A DNA stretch of 53,501 nucleotides, taken from positions 1 to 53,501 of the forward strand of contig JAIBAF010000021.1 of assembly GCA_019695335.1 (NCBI GenBank), in the 5' to 3' direction. The notes below the pieces were generated by a model. It was not told where the DNA came from. It saw nothing but the letters and a program-made list of their open reading frames with translations, and did no database searches. Shown one piece after another: positions 35,716 to 45,750 of the stretch; positions within the stretch are counted from its first letter, which is position 1, and each line of letters opens with the position of its first letter. Origin of the DNA: a bacterium (GTDB lineage Bacteria; CLD3; SB21). The position numbers and the translations under genes are program-made.

Positions 35716-35744
35716 TATTAATAAAATTTATCGAGTTACGTCAA
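35716..35744 (-). promoter_or_regulatory. Candidate rpmE promoter
   Basis: On the minus strand TTGACG (35744-35739), a 17-base spacer and TTAATA (35721-35716). The start of transcription would be near 35709, giving a leader of about 20 bases. The -10 is weak. Confidence 0.42.
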
Positions 35745-35951
35745 ATGTCTAACGAAGCTTATCCGTTATTTATTCCCAACTTATATCCAAACTTGGGAGC
35801 GAAATATAGAGACTGAGTATGCGAATTGCAAGCATTTTTTATCATTTTTAGTTGAGGTGGTTTGGCAGCGGCATAGTCTCTGTAACTATTGATTATAATT
35901 GATTAAGAACGTTTTTTTCATTACGATTGAGCATACTATAACAACCTTGCT

Positions 35952-36362
35952 ATGATCCGACAACTTCGTAATTCAATCAGTTTTAAATTTTTTGTCTGGA
36001 CGTATGGGATTACGCTCTTATGCGTTAGTAATCCTTATTGTTATTTCAGTGTGATGATGCATCCGTTGCGCGTGACACTTTTTCTGGACATTCCCGATCG
36101 CGATGAAGATATTTTTGTCAACACGTGTGCGGAAGAGTGTACCGATGATGAATGTTACGGTTATGAATACAAAGAAGAATCCAGGCGCGACGGGGAAAGC
36201 AAAAACAAATTGTCCTTTAAAATCAAATTAGATACGACGATTCCGATCGTATCATTTTTACCCCTGCCGGATGCGTATACTATTTTAGAAACGCAAACTT
36301 TGATGGTGTACGCTTTTTCCATTACTTCTTCGCTTTTCCATCCACCCAATCTCCTTTCGTAA
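35952..36362 (+). CDS. Hypothetical small exported protein with acidic Cys cluster, 136 aa
   Basis: I do not recognise the family. The N-terminal hydrophobic stretch (FKFFVWTYGITLLCV) could be a signal or anchor. The middle has an acidic stretch with three Cys, NTCAEECTDDECYGYEYKEE, a plausible metal-binding segment, and the C-terminus ends FHPPNLLS. The gene lies 114 bp upstream of a TonB-dependent receptor on the same strand. Small exported Cys-containing proteins before metal-related receptors are a layout I recall from Bacteroidota, but sequence similarity is not claimed. The ATG lacks a Shine-Dalgarno sequence; a start at 36054 is possible. Confidence 0.5.
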   Translation: MIRQLRNSISFKFFVWTYGITLLCVSNPYCYFSVMMHPLRVTLFLDIPDRDEDIFVNTCAEECTDDECYGYEYKEESRRDGESKNKLSFKIKLDTTIPIVSFLPLPDAYTILETQTLMVYAFSITSSLFHPPNLLS

Positions 36363-36476
36363 AATCACACTTGCATTGATAATGGCCATTCTGATCGTTC
36401 ATCGATCAGGGCGGCAGAGTATCCTATTGGATTAAATTATTCGGGATGCTCGGTCAATTTACTACAGGAGAGAAGC

Positions 36477-38603
36477 ATGCTTCGAACAATATTAGTGTGT
36501 TTTTTAATAAGCGTCGTGTCTGCATTTGGACAGGATTCAACGGATACGGACAGTATTGCCTTTGAATTTCTTGGTGTGACGATCACAGCGACGCGTGTGC
36601 CGGAACCGATTTTTGAAGTGCCGCTGGCCGTGAGCGTTTTGTCGGCCAAACAACTTCAGATCGGGAGAGGATATGGATTGAACGACGCGCTGGCATTTGT
36701 GCCGGGTGTTTTAGCGCAATCACGGTACGGTAATCAAGACGTGCGGATTTCGATCCGTGGTTTTGGCGTGCGCGGCGCCGGCGATCGATCCAATGCCGGA
36801 ACATCGCGCGGTATCCGTGTACTTGTCGACGGCATTCCAGAGACGGAACCGGATGGACGAACATCATTTGATCTGGTTGATCCGGATCTATCTGAAACGA
36901 TGGAAATCGTACGATCCAATTCGTCCGCGATCTGGGGCAATGCCGGCGGCGGCGTATTGAGTCTCAGTACGGTGCCGTCACTCGATCAATCATTTATCGC
37001 CTTGCAAGGCAAAGCCGGAAGTTTCGGACTCATGGAAAATTCCATCAAAGTAGGATCGGTGGTCAATAATACGAAATTCTACATGGCTTTGTCGCACACG
37101 CAGTTTGACGGCTGGCGTGTCAATTCGAACAGCGATCGATGGCTGTTCAATTTTGGCGCCGTGTCGCAGATCGCTCCGACCACCAAACTCGGACTCCACT
37201 TAACCGCTGCCAATAATCTCTTTAATATCCCGGGGCCGTTGACGCAGGCTCAATTCGACTCGGCTGCTAAACAGGCGAACCCGACCTATTTGAGCCGTAA
37301 CGAACGGCGTCATAACAAATTAGGGCGAATCGGTTTCACGGTCGATCATGATTTCGACGACCATCATGGCGTTTCGGCGATGAGTTATCTTAATCCGAAA
37401 TACCTTCAGCGCTCTGAACGCGGCACGTTCCGTGACTTCACGCGGTATCATTTTGGAGGGAATGTGATGTACAAATATAACCGCAAATGGAATGATCGCG
37501 TCAAAGGTATCACGCTGATTGGAGCCGATGAGGCGTACCAAGACGGCGCGATTTTATTTTATTCATTGACCAACGGTCAGCGCGGTGATGTTTTGGCGGA
37601 CAATAAACGCGAAGGCGCCAATAATTTCGGCGCGTTTTTCCAGCAGGAAATATCCGTGAATGAACAATGGGCGTTTATTGCGGGATTTCGTTACGACAAC
37701 GTTACGTACTACAGCGAAAACTTTGTCGATCACTCACTGGGGCTTCAGAAAAAATCCTTTACAGGATTAACGCCTAAAGCCGGCATCACGTATTTATTCT
37801 CGCCGAAACATAGCATTTACGCCAACCTTGGCGGTGGTGTTGAAGTTCCTGCCGGTAACGAAACTGATCCGGCTGGAACGTTCGGACAAGATACGGTGTA
37901 CGCCATTAACCCGCTGTTGGATCCAATTCGTTCCACCACAGTGGAAGTCGGAACGAAGCACCTGATTCCATTCGACGATGATTTGATGAAAGCGCTTTCA
38001 TATGACATCGCTTTATATGCGATCGAGGTGCGCAATGACATTATCCCTTATCGCGGTGGACGGTTTTACTTTACGGCCGGAAAGACGCGGAGGATAGGCG
38101 CTGAATTAGGAGGACAACTGGATTTGCAAAACGGTTTATCCCTAAAAAATGCCTTGACCTATTCTCACAATGAATTTGTCAAATACGTCGTTGATTCAGC
38201 CCACTATGGCAACGCCGGACATTTTGCGGATTACGGAGATAATAAAGTTCCGGGATTGCCGGATTATTATTTCACAACGGCTGTCCGTTACACTCCGCAG
38301 TTTTTCAGCAGCGTTTACGTGGAAGGTGTGCTGCAAGGAACCGGCAAATTCTTTGTTGATGATGCCAATACCTACAGTGTTCCGTCTTTTACAGTGGTCA
38401 ATGTGTCCATCGGTTCATCCGAAGCGATGAAGCTGGGTGAGCATATGCTGGTGCGTTGGTCAGCCGGTATTAACAATCTCGCCGACAAAAAATATGCGGG
38501 TTCGGCGTTTATCAATCCTGATCTCGTCGGGGGAAGACCAGTTTATCTCGAACCCGGATTGCCGCGTAATTATGTGTTGTCGCTTTCAGTTTTGTGGAAG
38601 TGA
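36477..38603 (+). CDS. TonB-dependent outer membrane receptor, 708 aa
   Basis: A signal peptide (MLRTILVCFLISVVSAFGQD) is followed by a plug domain: EVPLAVSVLSAKQLQIGRGY, then FVPGVLAQSRYGNQDVRISI, RGFGVRG, VDGIPETEPDGRTSF and IVRSNSSAIWGNAGGGVLSL. The remaining about 500 residues form the barrel, ending in GGRPVYLEPGLPRNYVLSLS then VLWK with a terminal aromatic-rich strand. A TonB-box-like stretch (VTITATR) lies before the plug. It imports a large ligand, perhaps a siderophore or a metal complex, energised by the TonB system at 26041-28230. AGGAGAG precedes the ATG. The ligand cannot be told from sequence. Confidence 0.92.
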   Translation: MLRTILVCFLISVVSAFGQDSTDTDSIAFEFLGVTITATRVPEPIFEVPLAVSVLSAKQLQIGRGYGLNDALAFVPGVLAQSRYGNQDVRISIRGFGVRGAGDRSNAGTSRGIRVLVDGIPETEPDGRTSFDLVDPDLSETMEIVRSNSSAIWGNAGGGVLSLSTVPSLDQSFIALQGKAGSFGLMENSIKVGSVVNNTKFYMALSHTQFDGWRVNSNSDRWLFNFGAVSQIAPTTKLGLHLTAANNLFNIPGPLTQAQFDSAAKQANPTYLSRNERRHNKLGRIGFTVDHDFDDHHGVSAMSYLNPKYLQRSERGTFRDFTRYHFGGNVMYKYNRKWNDRVKGITLIGADEAYQDGAILFYSLTNGQRGDVLADNKREGANNFGAFFQQEISVNEQWAFIAGFRYDNVTYYSENFVDHSLGLQKKSFTGLTPKAGITYLFSPKHSIYANLGGGVEVPAGNETDPAGTFGQDTVYAINPLLDPIRSTTVEVGTKHLIPFDDDLMKALSYDIALYAIEVRNDIIPYRGGRFYFTAGKTRRIGAELGGQLDLQNGLSLKNALTYSHNEFVKYVVDSAHYGNAGHFADYGDNKVPGLPDYYFTTAVRYTPQFFSSVYVEGVLQGTGKFFVDDANTYSVPSFTVVNVSIGSSEAMKLGEHMLVRWSAGINNLADKKYAGSAFINPDLVGGRPVYLEPGLPRNYVLSLSVLWK

Positions 38604-38614
38604 GCTAATATCTC

Positions 38615-38653
38615 AAAAAATCCCGTGAGTTTATCAATCACGGGATTTTTTTT
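38615..38653 (+). terminator. Terminator after the TonB-dependent receptor
   Basis: Stem AAAAAATCCCGTGA (38615-38628) / TCACGGGATTTTTT (38638-38651), 9-base loop, with a further T-run. It can also act in reverse. Confidence 0.92.
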
Positions 38654-38784
38654 TCGTTGCTAGGAGACTAACTTCTTGCAAAAGAAAAATTAAATCTCTA
38701 ATTTTAGCGGCCTTTAAAGCATCCCTGAACAATCTTCAGTATTAATAATAACTTTCTACCAGCATTTTTTAAAATGGAGTCTTT

Positions 38785-40101
38785 ATGGACAGATTCATAG
38801 GACTTTTGGGCATCGTCACAATTTTTGGCATTGCTTATCTTGTCTCGAACAATAAAAAACGAATTAATTGGCGATTGGTCGGGATGGGAATGGTGATTCA
38901 GGTTGTATTTGGAATTCTGATCATCAAAGGCAGAGAGCTTGGTGAACTTTTCGCTCCGCTGGGATGGTTTTTTCAATTGTTCCAATTGCTGGGGGCAGGA
39001 ATCGTTAAGTTGCTGGGATTTACGACTGAAGGCGCGAAATTTGTTTTTGGTAATTTGGCCATAAGTCCTGGTGTGACGGACAGTCTTGGTTTTTTCTTTG
39101 TTTTCCAGGTATTGCCTACAATTATTTTCTTTTCATCGTTGATGTCGGTTTTATATTATCTAGGCCTGATGCAAAAAGTCGTTCAGGGCATGGCGTGGGT
39201 GATGGCTAAATTGATGGGAACGAGCGGAGCGGAGTCGTTGTCGAATACGGCAAATATTTTTGTCGGGCAAACGGAAGCGCCTCTGATGATTCGGCCGTTT
39301 ATTAAAACAATGACGCAATCAGAATTGCTTACCATTATGGTAGGAGGCATGGCAACAATTGCCGGCGGTGTGATGGCGGCGTATATTCAAATGCTGGGCG
39401 AATCGTTTGCGACGGCGCACAATCTGCAATTGCTGGATGCTCAGATCAAATTTGCTACGCAGTTAATGGGCGCCAGTATTATGGCGGCCCCAGCCGGGCT
39501 GGCTATTTCTAAAATAATGTATCCTGAAGTGGATGAACCTGTTACCCGCGGTACGGTAAAACTGAGCGTTGAAAAAAATGCATCCAACGTTATTGAAGCG
39601 GCCGCGAGCGGTGCGTCTGACGGCGTGCAACTGGCGCTTAACGTTGCCGGTATGTTACTGGCCTTCATTGCGTTGATAGCATTATTTAATGCTATTATCG
39701 GATCTTTAGGCAATCTGGTGGGTATCGAGAATTTATCGCTGCAGATGATTTTTGGATATGTGCTTGCACCGCTTGCTTTCATTGTCGGTGTGCCATGGAA
39801 TGAAGCCTTTGCTGTTGGCACTTTGTTGGGCACCAAAGTTACGCTGAATGAATTTGTCGCCTATTTGCAATTAGCCGATTTCATCAAAGATCAAACATTG
39901 AACTCTGAGAAATCGATCATGATTTCAACGTTTGCCTTGTGCGGTTTTGCTAATTTTTCGTCTATTGCAATTCAGATAGGCGGTATTGCACCGCTGGCGC
40001 CTGAAAGGCGTAAAGATATCGCTTCACTGGGCATACGTGCAGTTTTGGGAGGGATGTTGGCAACGTTGTTGACGGGAACGGTTGCCGGAATTATTTTGTA
40101 G
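38785..40101 (+). CDS. Concentrative nucleoside transporter (CNT/NupC family)
   Basis: 438 aa with about ten hydrophobic segments, including the CNT signatures FVGQTEAPLMIRPFIKTMTQ and SGASDGVQLALNVAGMLLAF, and a C-terminal GFANFSSIAIQIGGIAPLAP. Such proteins import nucleosides with a cation, sodium or proton, across the inner membrane. GGAG precedes the ATG. It is 2 bp upstream of the transglycosylase gene, implying coupling, though the functional link is not obvious. Confidence 0.93.
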   Translation: MDRFIGLLGIVTIFGIAYLVSNNKKRINWRLVGMGMVIQVVFGILIIKGRELGELFAPLGWFFQLFQLLGAGIVKLLGFTTEGAKFVFGNLAISPGVTDSLGFFFVFQVLPTIIFFSSLMSVLYYLGLMQKVVQGMAWVMAKLMGTSGAESLSNTANIFVGQTEAPLMIRPFIKTMTQSELLTIMVGGMATIAGGVMAAYIQMLGESFATAHNLQLLDAQIKFATQLMGASIMAAPAGLAISKIMYPEVDEPVTRGTVKLSVEKNASNVIEAAASGASDGVQLALNVAGMLLAFIALIALFNAIIGSLGNLVGIENLSLQMIFGYVLAPLAFIVGVPWNEAFAVGTLLGTKVTLNEFVAYLQLADFIKDQTLNSEKSIMISTFALCGFANFSSIAIQIGGIAPLAPERRKDIASLGIRAVLGGMLATLLTGTVAGIIL

Positions 40102-40103
40102 TA

Positions 40104-42236
40104 ATGAAAAATTTTTTTCTTACATATTGGAAAATTCTATCGGCTGTAATAGCGGCGATGCTGGTGCTTATTGTTTTTGCCGGACCGCCTTTGGCCCATA
40201 TGATCATTCGTGATAAAATCGATGCAGCTCTACGTCGTATTGAGAATAAGACCCATACGACTATTTCGCTTACTTCAATTGATTTTCCTTCTGCGACGTC
40301 GATGACCTTACGTGATTTTTCGATCCGGCTGGCTTGGGATTCCAGTTATGCGGATTATGTTCCTAGCAATGAAGCCAATCCCGATTCCCTTGCGCAACTT
40401 CTCAATTTGGTCACCATTAAAAATATGATGGTTGATTTTTATTTGTTCGGATTTCTGAGCGGTAATTACATCCGGGCGGTTTCAGTTGATTCCGTTGTTG
40501 TTAACCTGTTCCGCAAAGCTGAACATTCTTATAATTTTACTTCCTTTATCGAAGGGCTCAAAGCCAAAACCGATTCGGCGGCCATGCCAACTTCCGTTTC
40601 CGACCAGAACAAAAATAAAATAGCTGATTTTATTCAGCGTTATCTGGACAAGAGATTGCCGTCAGTTGCAGTGCAGGGTATAACCCTCCGATACGTTGAC
40701 TTCGATGGTTCGAGGATACACAATAAAAAAACCAAACGGATTCGCCCCACGTACGTTGCTTCTTTGAATAATGGAAGGTTGGAACTTCATGAGAGTATGT
40801 TTCGCGATGCGCAATTTGAATTAAGCGGCGAAGTTACGCAACCCGGTCAAACGAATACCTTTACAATTAATGGAACTCTCAATCACAGTCAGCACCAACT
40901 TTATGTCAACGGGCTTTTTGATGCCGGTTTTAAAATACCTTTTGTGGAAACGGTCACCGACGCCAAAATTTATCTGAAAAATTTCGATGCGCAATTGCTC
41001 AGTCTTGAAGAAAACTCAGATTACGATCGTCTTCATGCGACGCTGAATATTTACGATCTTGGTATTCATTCCGATGCTGTTGCCGATGAAAAACTGACCA
41101 ATATGAGCGTTGGCTTCGATCTGAATCTGGACCTTGCCCGTGACAAGATCATTATCAATCCGCAAACACGTTTCTATCTGAATAAAATTAATTTTAATGT
41201 CGACGGTGAAATGGCTAATCTGCATGATCAACCGATGTATCAGTTTCATGTAGTGATGCCAGAAATTGCAATCAATGATTTCATGTTTTCCATTCCGACC
41301 GCGCTGAAACGTAAACTCGACGGTTTTAATGCAAAAGGCTCAATGGCCTATGCTTTTGATTTAAAAATCGATATGGCGCACCTCGACAGTATTCGTTTTG
41401 ATCCTGAATTTATGCTCAGTAATGATTTCAAACTCTATAATCTTGGCGATTCGATCAATGTCCGGAAATTGCTTGATACAACCTTTTCGCACTCAGTGAT
41501 TACGGAAGACGGCGACGACAGCGTGATAGTCGTCGGCAAAAGCAATAAATATTTCACTCCGCTTGACAGCATACCGCCGTATCTGGTCAAGGCAGTGCTT
41601 TTCTGCGAGGATGTTTCTTTTTTTAAAAACGACGGGTTTAATTTATTGCAGATACAAAAATCGATTGCCGACAATATTCGTTCCAAACGTTTTGCACGAG
41701 GCGCCAGCACGATTTCAATGCAATTTATCAAAAACATCTACCTGTCACGTGAAAAAACCATCTCCAGAAAATTTCAAGAATTAATTTTAACGTGGCTGAT
41801 TAACCGCGAAAAAATGCTCGACAGGAACAAGATTAAAGAAAATCATAAAAAAAGATTGCTGGAAATTTACCTGAATATTATCGAGTGGGGTCCGGATGTG
41901 TACGGTATCGGCCGGGCGTCGGAATTTTATTTTAAAAAAAACCCGGTTAAACTAACCGTGCAGGAATCAGTTTTTCTGGCTACGATTATTCCCAATCCTA
42001 AAAAATACGGCCGGTATTTTGACAACGGCGTACCGAAAAATGTTCAGGTCAATCTCATGAATCTCATGGTCAAATTACTTTATGAAGACTCGGTGATCAC
42101 AAAAGAGCAGATGGAAAAATTTACGCCTGTACAAGTACGTATTACCGGCGAAGCGGCCAAATATATTGATGGCTACGCAGCTGATAGCACGGATGTGTTT
42201 GACGAATTGGATCTCCCTACGAGGCAACGTCCGTAA
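40104..42236 (+). CDS. GT51 peptidoglycan transglycosylase with large N-terminal AsmA-like region, 710 aa
   Basis: One membrane segment (residues about 10-32) is followed by about 430 residues of beta-rich sequence with AsmA-like character (SLTSIDFPSATSMTLRDFSI). The C-terminal part (about 480-690) is GT51: first catalytic Glu in LFCEDVSFFKNDGFNL, substrate-binding ARGASTISMQFIKNIYLSRE, second Glu in RLLEIYLNIIEWGPDVYGIG, and ATIIPNPKKYGRYF. It would polymerise lipid II into glycan chains; there is no penicillin-binding domain, so it is monofunctional. It begins 2 bp after the NupC gene. Confidence 0.85.
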   Translation: MKNFFLTYWKILSAVIAAMLVLIVFAGPPLAHMIIRDKIDAALRRIENKTHTTISLTSIDFPSATSMTLRDFSIRLAWDSSYADYVPSNEANPDSLAQLLNLVTIKNMMVDFYLFGFLSGNYIRAVSVDSVVVNLFRKAEHSYNFTSFIEGLKAKTDSAAMPTSVSDQNKNKIADFIQRYLDKRLPSVAVQGITLRYVDFDGSRIHNKKTKRIRPTYVASLNNGRLELHESMFRDAQFELSGEVTQPGQTNTFTINGTLNHSQHQLYVNGLFDAGFKIPFVETVTDAKIYLKNFDAQLLSLEENSDYDRLHATLNIYDLGIHSDAVADEKLTNMSVGFDLNLDLARDKIIINPQTRFYLNKINFNVDGEMANLHDQPMYQFHVVMPEIAINDFMFSIPTALKRKLDGFNAKGSMAYAFDLKIDMAHLDSIRFDPEFMLSNDFKLYNLGDSINVRKLLDTTFSHSVITEDGDDSVIVVGKSNKYFTPLDSIPPYLVKAVLFCEDVSFFKNDGFNLLQIQKSIADNIRSKRFARGASTISMQFIKNIYLSREKTISRKFQELILTWLINREKMLDRNKIKENHKKRLLEIYLNIIEWGPDVYGIGRASEFYFKKNPVKLTVQESVFLATIIPNPKKYGRYFDNGVPKNVQVNLMNLMVKLLYEDSVITKEQMEKFTPVQVRITGEAAKYIDGYAADSTDVFDELDLPTRQRP

Positions 42237-42248
42237 CTAAGAAAATCT

Positions 42249-43223
42249 ATGGCACATTTTGCATCAATTTTTCTCAATGAAATTTATCAACTCAAATGGT
42301 ATTGGCGCGTTCTTTTCTTTTTTGTCTTGTTATTTACAACGACTAATTTAGTTTTTTCCAAACTAGTTGCGCAATTTTTTATTGATACAAAGGACTTTCA
42401 ACGAGATGGTTATCAACTGATCATTTGGATCGGACTCCTGATCATTACGTTTGCATACACATGGCTGTCATTAAAAATTCTGGATAAGCGTAAATTCAAA
42501 TCGATCGGATTAGCTTTTCATAGCGAATGGAAACGGGAATTGATGTTCGGACTGTTGTTGGGAGCTATTTTTACATTATCACTTGTTTTCTTTTTATGGA
42601 TTGGCCAATACGTAACTATTCAAACGACTTCCTCTGACCTAATGACGGCCGCTTCCGGTACAATCTTGTCCATTACTTTGTGGATTTGCGTGTCTTTGTT
42701 CAGCGAGCTTATTTTCCGCGGGTACATCATGCAAACGATGTCGGAAGGACTAGGCAATATCGCCGCGACGATTTTTATGTCCATTTGCTACGGCGTTTTT
42801 CAAGGATTGACTTCGCAGGGGAATATATTGCCGGTTATCAATACGGCATTGTTCGGTTTTATTTTTTGCATTATATATTTCCGGACACGTTCATTATGGA
42901 TACCGGTAGGCCTCCATTTCAGTTATCAATTTATTCAAAGTTATATGTTAGGTGCGCCCGTGAGCGGAATCGTGACGACTTTTTCGTTGTTTAAAACTAT
43001 CGAGGGAACACCGGAATGGATTACGGGCGGGCGCTATGGTCTCGAAGGCGGTGGCGTAGCGACAGTGCTGCTTCTGGGGTTGTTGTATTATGTGAGTCAA
43101 TCCAAACAATTACGTATAACGGAAACGATGCGTAAAATAAAATACGAAGCGTTGACGACGCCGTTTTATTTGCCGAAAGCGCAACAAACCGAGCCTTCCG
43201 ACTTAGGAGATTCTTCAAATTAA
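42249..43223 (+). CDS. CPBP family membrane protein with altered catalytic motifs, 324 aa
   Basis: About eight hydrophobic segments with the CPBP/ABI arrangement: SELIFRGYIMQTMSEG (motif 1), SICYGVFQGLTSQGN (motif 2) and IPVGLHFSYQFIQS (motif 3). Family enzymes cleave or process prenylated or other membrane-embedded substrates with a zinc-like site formed by EExxxR and two His. Here motif 1 reads SE rather than EE, and motif 2 has Gln where His is expected; only the motif 3 His remains. The protein may therefore be inactive or use an alternative arrangement. It lies 12 bp after the transglycosylase. Confidence 0.75.
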   Translation: MAHFASIFLNEIYQLKWYWRVLFFFVLLFTTTNLVFSKLVAQFFIDTKDFQRDGYQLIIWIGLLIITFAYTWLSLKILDKRKFKSIGLAFHSEWKRELMFGLLLGAIFTLSLVFFLWIGQYVTIQTTSSDLMTAASGTILSITLWICVSLFSELIFRGYIMQTMSEGLGNIAATIFMSICYGVFQGLTSQGNILPVINTALFGFIFCIIYFRTRSLWIPVGLHFSYQFIQSYMLGAPVSGIVTTFSLFKTIEGTPEWITGGRYGLEGGGVATVLLLGLLYYVSQSKQLRITETMRKIKYEALTTPFYLPKAQQTEPSDLGDSSN

Positions 43224-43279
43224 AAAATAAACGAGACTAACTCTTTAGTTCTATATTCAAGGACCAAAAGGAGATGATT

Positions 43280-43849
43280 ATGAAAACGTATACATGGCTA
43301 CTGACTCTTTGTTTCATCGTTGCAATAGGGTGTTCCGGTCAAAAATCGGCCGCCAAAACGGATCATCATGATGAAAAAATGGAAGAGAAAAAAGCAAAAG
43401 AAGAGTCGTTAAAGCAAATGGAGGAAGAAAAGAAAGCCAAGCAAAAAGAAGAACAAATGCTGAAAGAAGAAGTTGAAAAGAAAAAAAATCTGAGCGATAA
43501 AGACCGTCAGGAAATGAAGAATGTCAAGGAACGGCTTAAGAAAATGGGTTTGGCCGCGATGTACGTGCCGATGAAACGCGATAATGAGTTTTTTGTTTAT
43601 CAGGATAATACTTTGATGCGGATCAAAGGCGATGTGGTAAGCCAAGGGATTCTGAATGCATTGAACGATATTCTCAAAAAAGAAAAAGACCGCGATAACG
43701 AGGCGGCGCATCTGATGGAAGTTTGTTCCGGTGGATTTGAAACGTGTTTTGAAAATCATTTTTACGTGTATTACATGGAGAAAAAAGAAGTCAACAAAGT
43801 TTGGACCTGCGAAAGCAAATGGTATGAAGTTGATGCGGAATGTAAATAA
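43280..43849 (+). CDS. Putative lipoprotein with charged coiled coil, 189 aa
   Basis: The signal MKTYTWLLTLCFIVAIGCSG has an IGCS lipobox. Residues about 30-80 are extremely rich in Lys and Glu, a coiled coil (KKAKEESLKQMEEEKKAKQK). The C-terminal about 90 residues carry four Cys (EVCSGGFETCFENHF, WTCESKWYEVDAECK), possibly two disulfides. I do not recognise a family. I chose 43280 over 43274 because AAGGAG gives a proper 7-base spacing to it. The stop codon overlaps the next start by one base. Confidence 0.7.
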   Translation: MKTYTWLLTLCFIVAIGCSGQKSAAKTDHHDEKMEEKKAKEESLKQMEEEKKAKQKEEQMLKEEVEKKKNLSDKDRQEMKNVKERLKKMGLAAMYVPMKRDNEFFVYQDNTLMRIKGDVVSQGILNALNDILKKEKDRDNEAAHLMEVCSGGFETCFENHFYVYYMEKKEVNKVWTCESKWYEVDAECK

Positions 43850-44142
43850 TGACAGCAATTCAAAAGACGATTTTATTAGCAATCTCGTTATTCGGATTAT
43901 TGATCCCTAACGGAATTTTTCTCTATTATGTGGCTGTCGAATTCCGTTCTCTGTCGGAAGTAATGAATAACTCTCTGGCCGTGGCATTTATGGTCGATGC
44001 ATTGATGGCTACTGCATTCATTACGTTTTGGTACTCCCAAAATCCACTAGGCCGTCATTCGTGGAAACTCTTTGTAGTATTGAGTCTGATCGGAGGGCTA
44101 GGATTTTCCTTGCCGTTTTTTTACTATTTAAACAAGAAATAA
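43849..44142 (+). CDS. Small membrane protein, DUF2834-like, 97 aa
   Basis: Three hydrophobic segments: TILLAISLFGLLIPNGIFLY, a second around residues 45-62 with VAFMVDALMATAFITFW, and a third with LFVVLSLIGGLGFSLPFFYY. The FMVDALMA and GFSLPFFYYL strings resemble DUF2834 proteins; the assignment is tentative. Its ATG shares a base with the TAA of the preceding lipoprotein gene, showing translational coupling. Function unknown. Confidence 0.6.
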   Translation: MTAIQKTILLAISLFGLLIPNGIFLYYVAVEFRSLSEVMNNSLAVAFMVDALMATAFITFWYSQNPLGRHSWKLFVVLSLIGGLGFSLPFFYYLNKK

Positions 44143-44294
44143 TTGTACCGTCACGCCGGATTTTTAAAAATAATCCGTGCGAAAATTCCCGATTAGAATT
44201 ATATTGTTTGTATGAACGGCATTCAAGCCGGTTAATGGAACCGAATAACGCATAAAAGTACCAATCGGCTTAAAAACAATTGGAGTTAGAATTT

Positions 44295-45683
44295 ATGGAA
44301 TATCGCATTGAAACCGACAGTATGGGTGAAGTGAAAGTGCCGAATGATAAATATTACGGCGCTCAGACGGCGCGATCGCTCATGAATTTTAAAATTGGCG
44401 GCGACCGTTTTCCCCGCGAATTGATTCGCGCTTTAGGCGTTTTGAAAAGAGCCGCCGCGATGACCAATAAAGAACTCGGAACACTTCCGGCAGATAAAGC
44501 CGATCTGATCATTCGCGCAGCCGATGAAGTGATCGAAGGTAAACTCGATGAGCACTTTCCTCTCGTGGTTTGGCAGACGGGCAGCGGTACACAGACGAAC
44601 ATGAATGCCAACGAAGTTATTTCCAATCGAGCGATTGAAATGGCCGGCGGACAGCTTGGCAGCAAAAAACCTATTCATCCGAACGATGATGTCAACAAAG
44701 CACAGTCATCGAATGATACGTTTCCGACGGCGATGCACATTGCAGCTGCAGAACAAATCAAACATCGTCTGATTCCGATGGTGAAGAAATTACGTAAGAC
44801 GTTGGACGATAAAGCCAAGTCTTTCAAAGATATTATTAAAATCGGCCGGACACACTTGATGGACGCCGTCCCACTGACTCTGGGTCAGGAATTTTCAGGC
44901 TACGTTCAACAATTGGATAACGATCTTAAGCGGATTGAATTTGCGTTAGACGGATTATATGACTTGGCTTTGGGCGGCACAGCGGTTGGCACGGGTCTGA
45001 ATACGCATCCTGAGTTTGCTGTTAAAGCTGCTAAACATATTGCGACTATTACCAATTTACCCTTCCGTTCTGCGCCAAACAAATTTGAAGCGCTCGCGGC
45101 GCATGACGCTATTGTTTTTGCCAGCGGCGCGGCAAAGACACTTGCAGCTTCGTTCATGAAAATTGCCAACGATGTCCGATGGTTGGCATCCGGTCCGCGA
45201 TGCGGAATCGGCGAAATTCATATTCCTGACAATGAGCCCGGCAGTTCCATTATGCCGGGTAAAGTCAATCCGACGCAGAGTGAAGCAATGACCATGGTCT
45301 GCGTGCAGGTGATGGGCAACGATGCTGCGATCAATTTTGCCGGGGCGTCCGGGAATTTTGAATTAAACGTATTTAAACCTGTGCTGATTTTTAATTTGCT
45401 GAACTCTGTTCGTCTGCTGGCGGATGCGTGCGATTCTTTCGATGAACATTGTGCTACCGGAATCGAACCGAATGCCGATCAGGTCAAGAAGCATTTAGAC
45501 AATTCACTCATGCTGGTAACCGCGCTTAATCCCCACATCGGTTATGATAATGCCGCAAAAGTGGCCAAAAAAGCTCACGCTGAAAATATTACTTTACGCG
45601 AAGCAGCCATAAAATTAGGCCTATTGACCGGTGAAAAATTTGATGAGGTGGTTCGCCCGGAAAAAATGATCAGCCCGAAATAA
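44295..45683 (+). CDS. fumC: Class II fumarate hydratase
   Basis: 462 aa from ATG 44295. The signature [20 protein letters not shown] is present (catalytic Ser in SS loop), along with [20 protein letters not shown] and [20 protein letters not shown]. The enzyme interconverts fumarate and malate in the citric acid cycle. Family relatives are aspartase and argininosuccinate lyase; the N-terminus and loop favour fumarase. I chose 44295 because GGAG lies 9 bases upstream; a TTG at 44280 would have none. Confidence 0.94.
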   Translation: MEYRIETDSMGEVKVPNDKYYGAQTARSLMNFKIGGDRFPRELIRALGVLKRAAAMTNKELGTLPADKADLIIRAADEVIEGKLDEHFPLVVWQTGSGTQTNMNANEVISNRAIEMAGGQLGSKKPIHPNDDVNKAQSSNDTFPTAMHIAAAEQIKHRLIPMVKKLRKTLDDKAKSFKDIIKIGRTHLMDAVPLTLGQEFSGYVQQLDNDLKRIEFALDGLYDLALGGTAVGTGLNTHPEFAVKAAKHIATITNLPFRSAPNKFEALAAHDAIVFASGAAKTLAASFMKIANDVRWLASGPRCGIGEIHIPDNEPGSSIMPGKVNPTQSEAMTMVCVQVMGNDAAINFAGASGNFELNVFKPVLIFNLLNSVRLLADACDSFDEHCATGIEPNADQVKKHLDNSLMLVTALNPHIGYDNAAKVAKKAHAENITLREAAIKLGLLTGEKFDEVVRPEKMISPK

Positions 45684-45714
45684 ATTAAAAATTCTAAAAT
45701 TAAGAATTGAAACT

Positions 45715-45750
45715 AAACACGCGATTATAGCCGCGTGTTTTTTATTTTCC
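45715..45750 (+). terminator. Terminator after fumC
   Basis: Stem AAACACGCG (45715-45723) / CGCGTGTTT (45732-45740), then TTTATTTTCC. Confidence 0.85.

Noticed and set aside
35881-35911. Fur-like box upstream of the small ORF and TonB receptor
   Set aside because: The AT-rich TGATTATAATTGATTA segment is only a loose match and would be expected by chance in such sequence.
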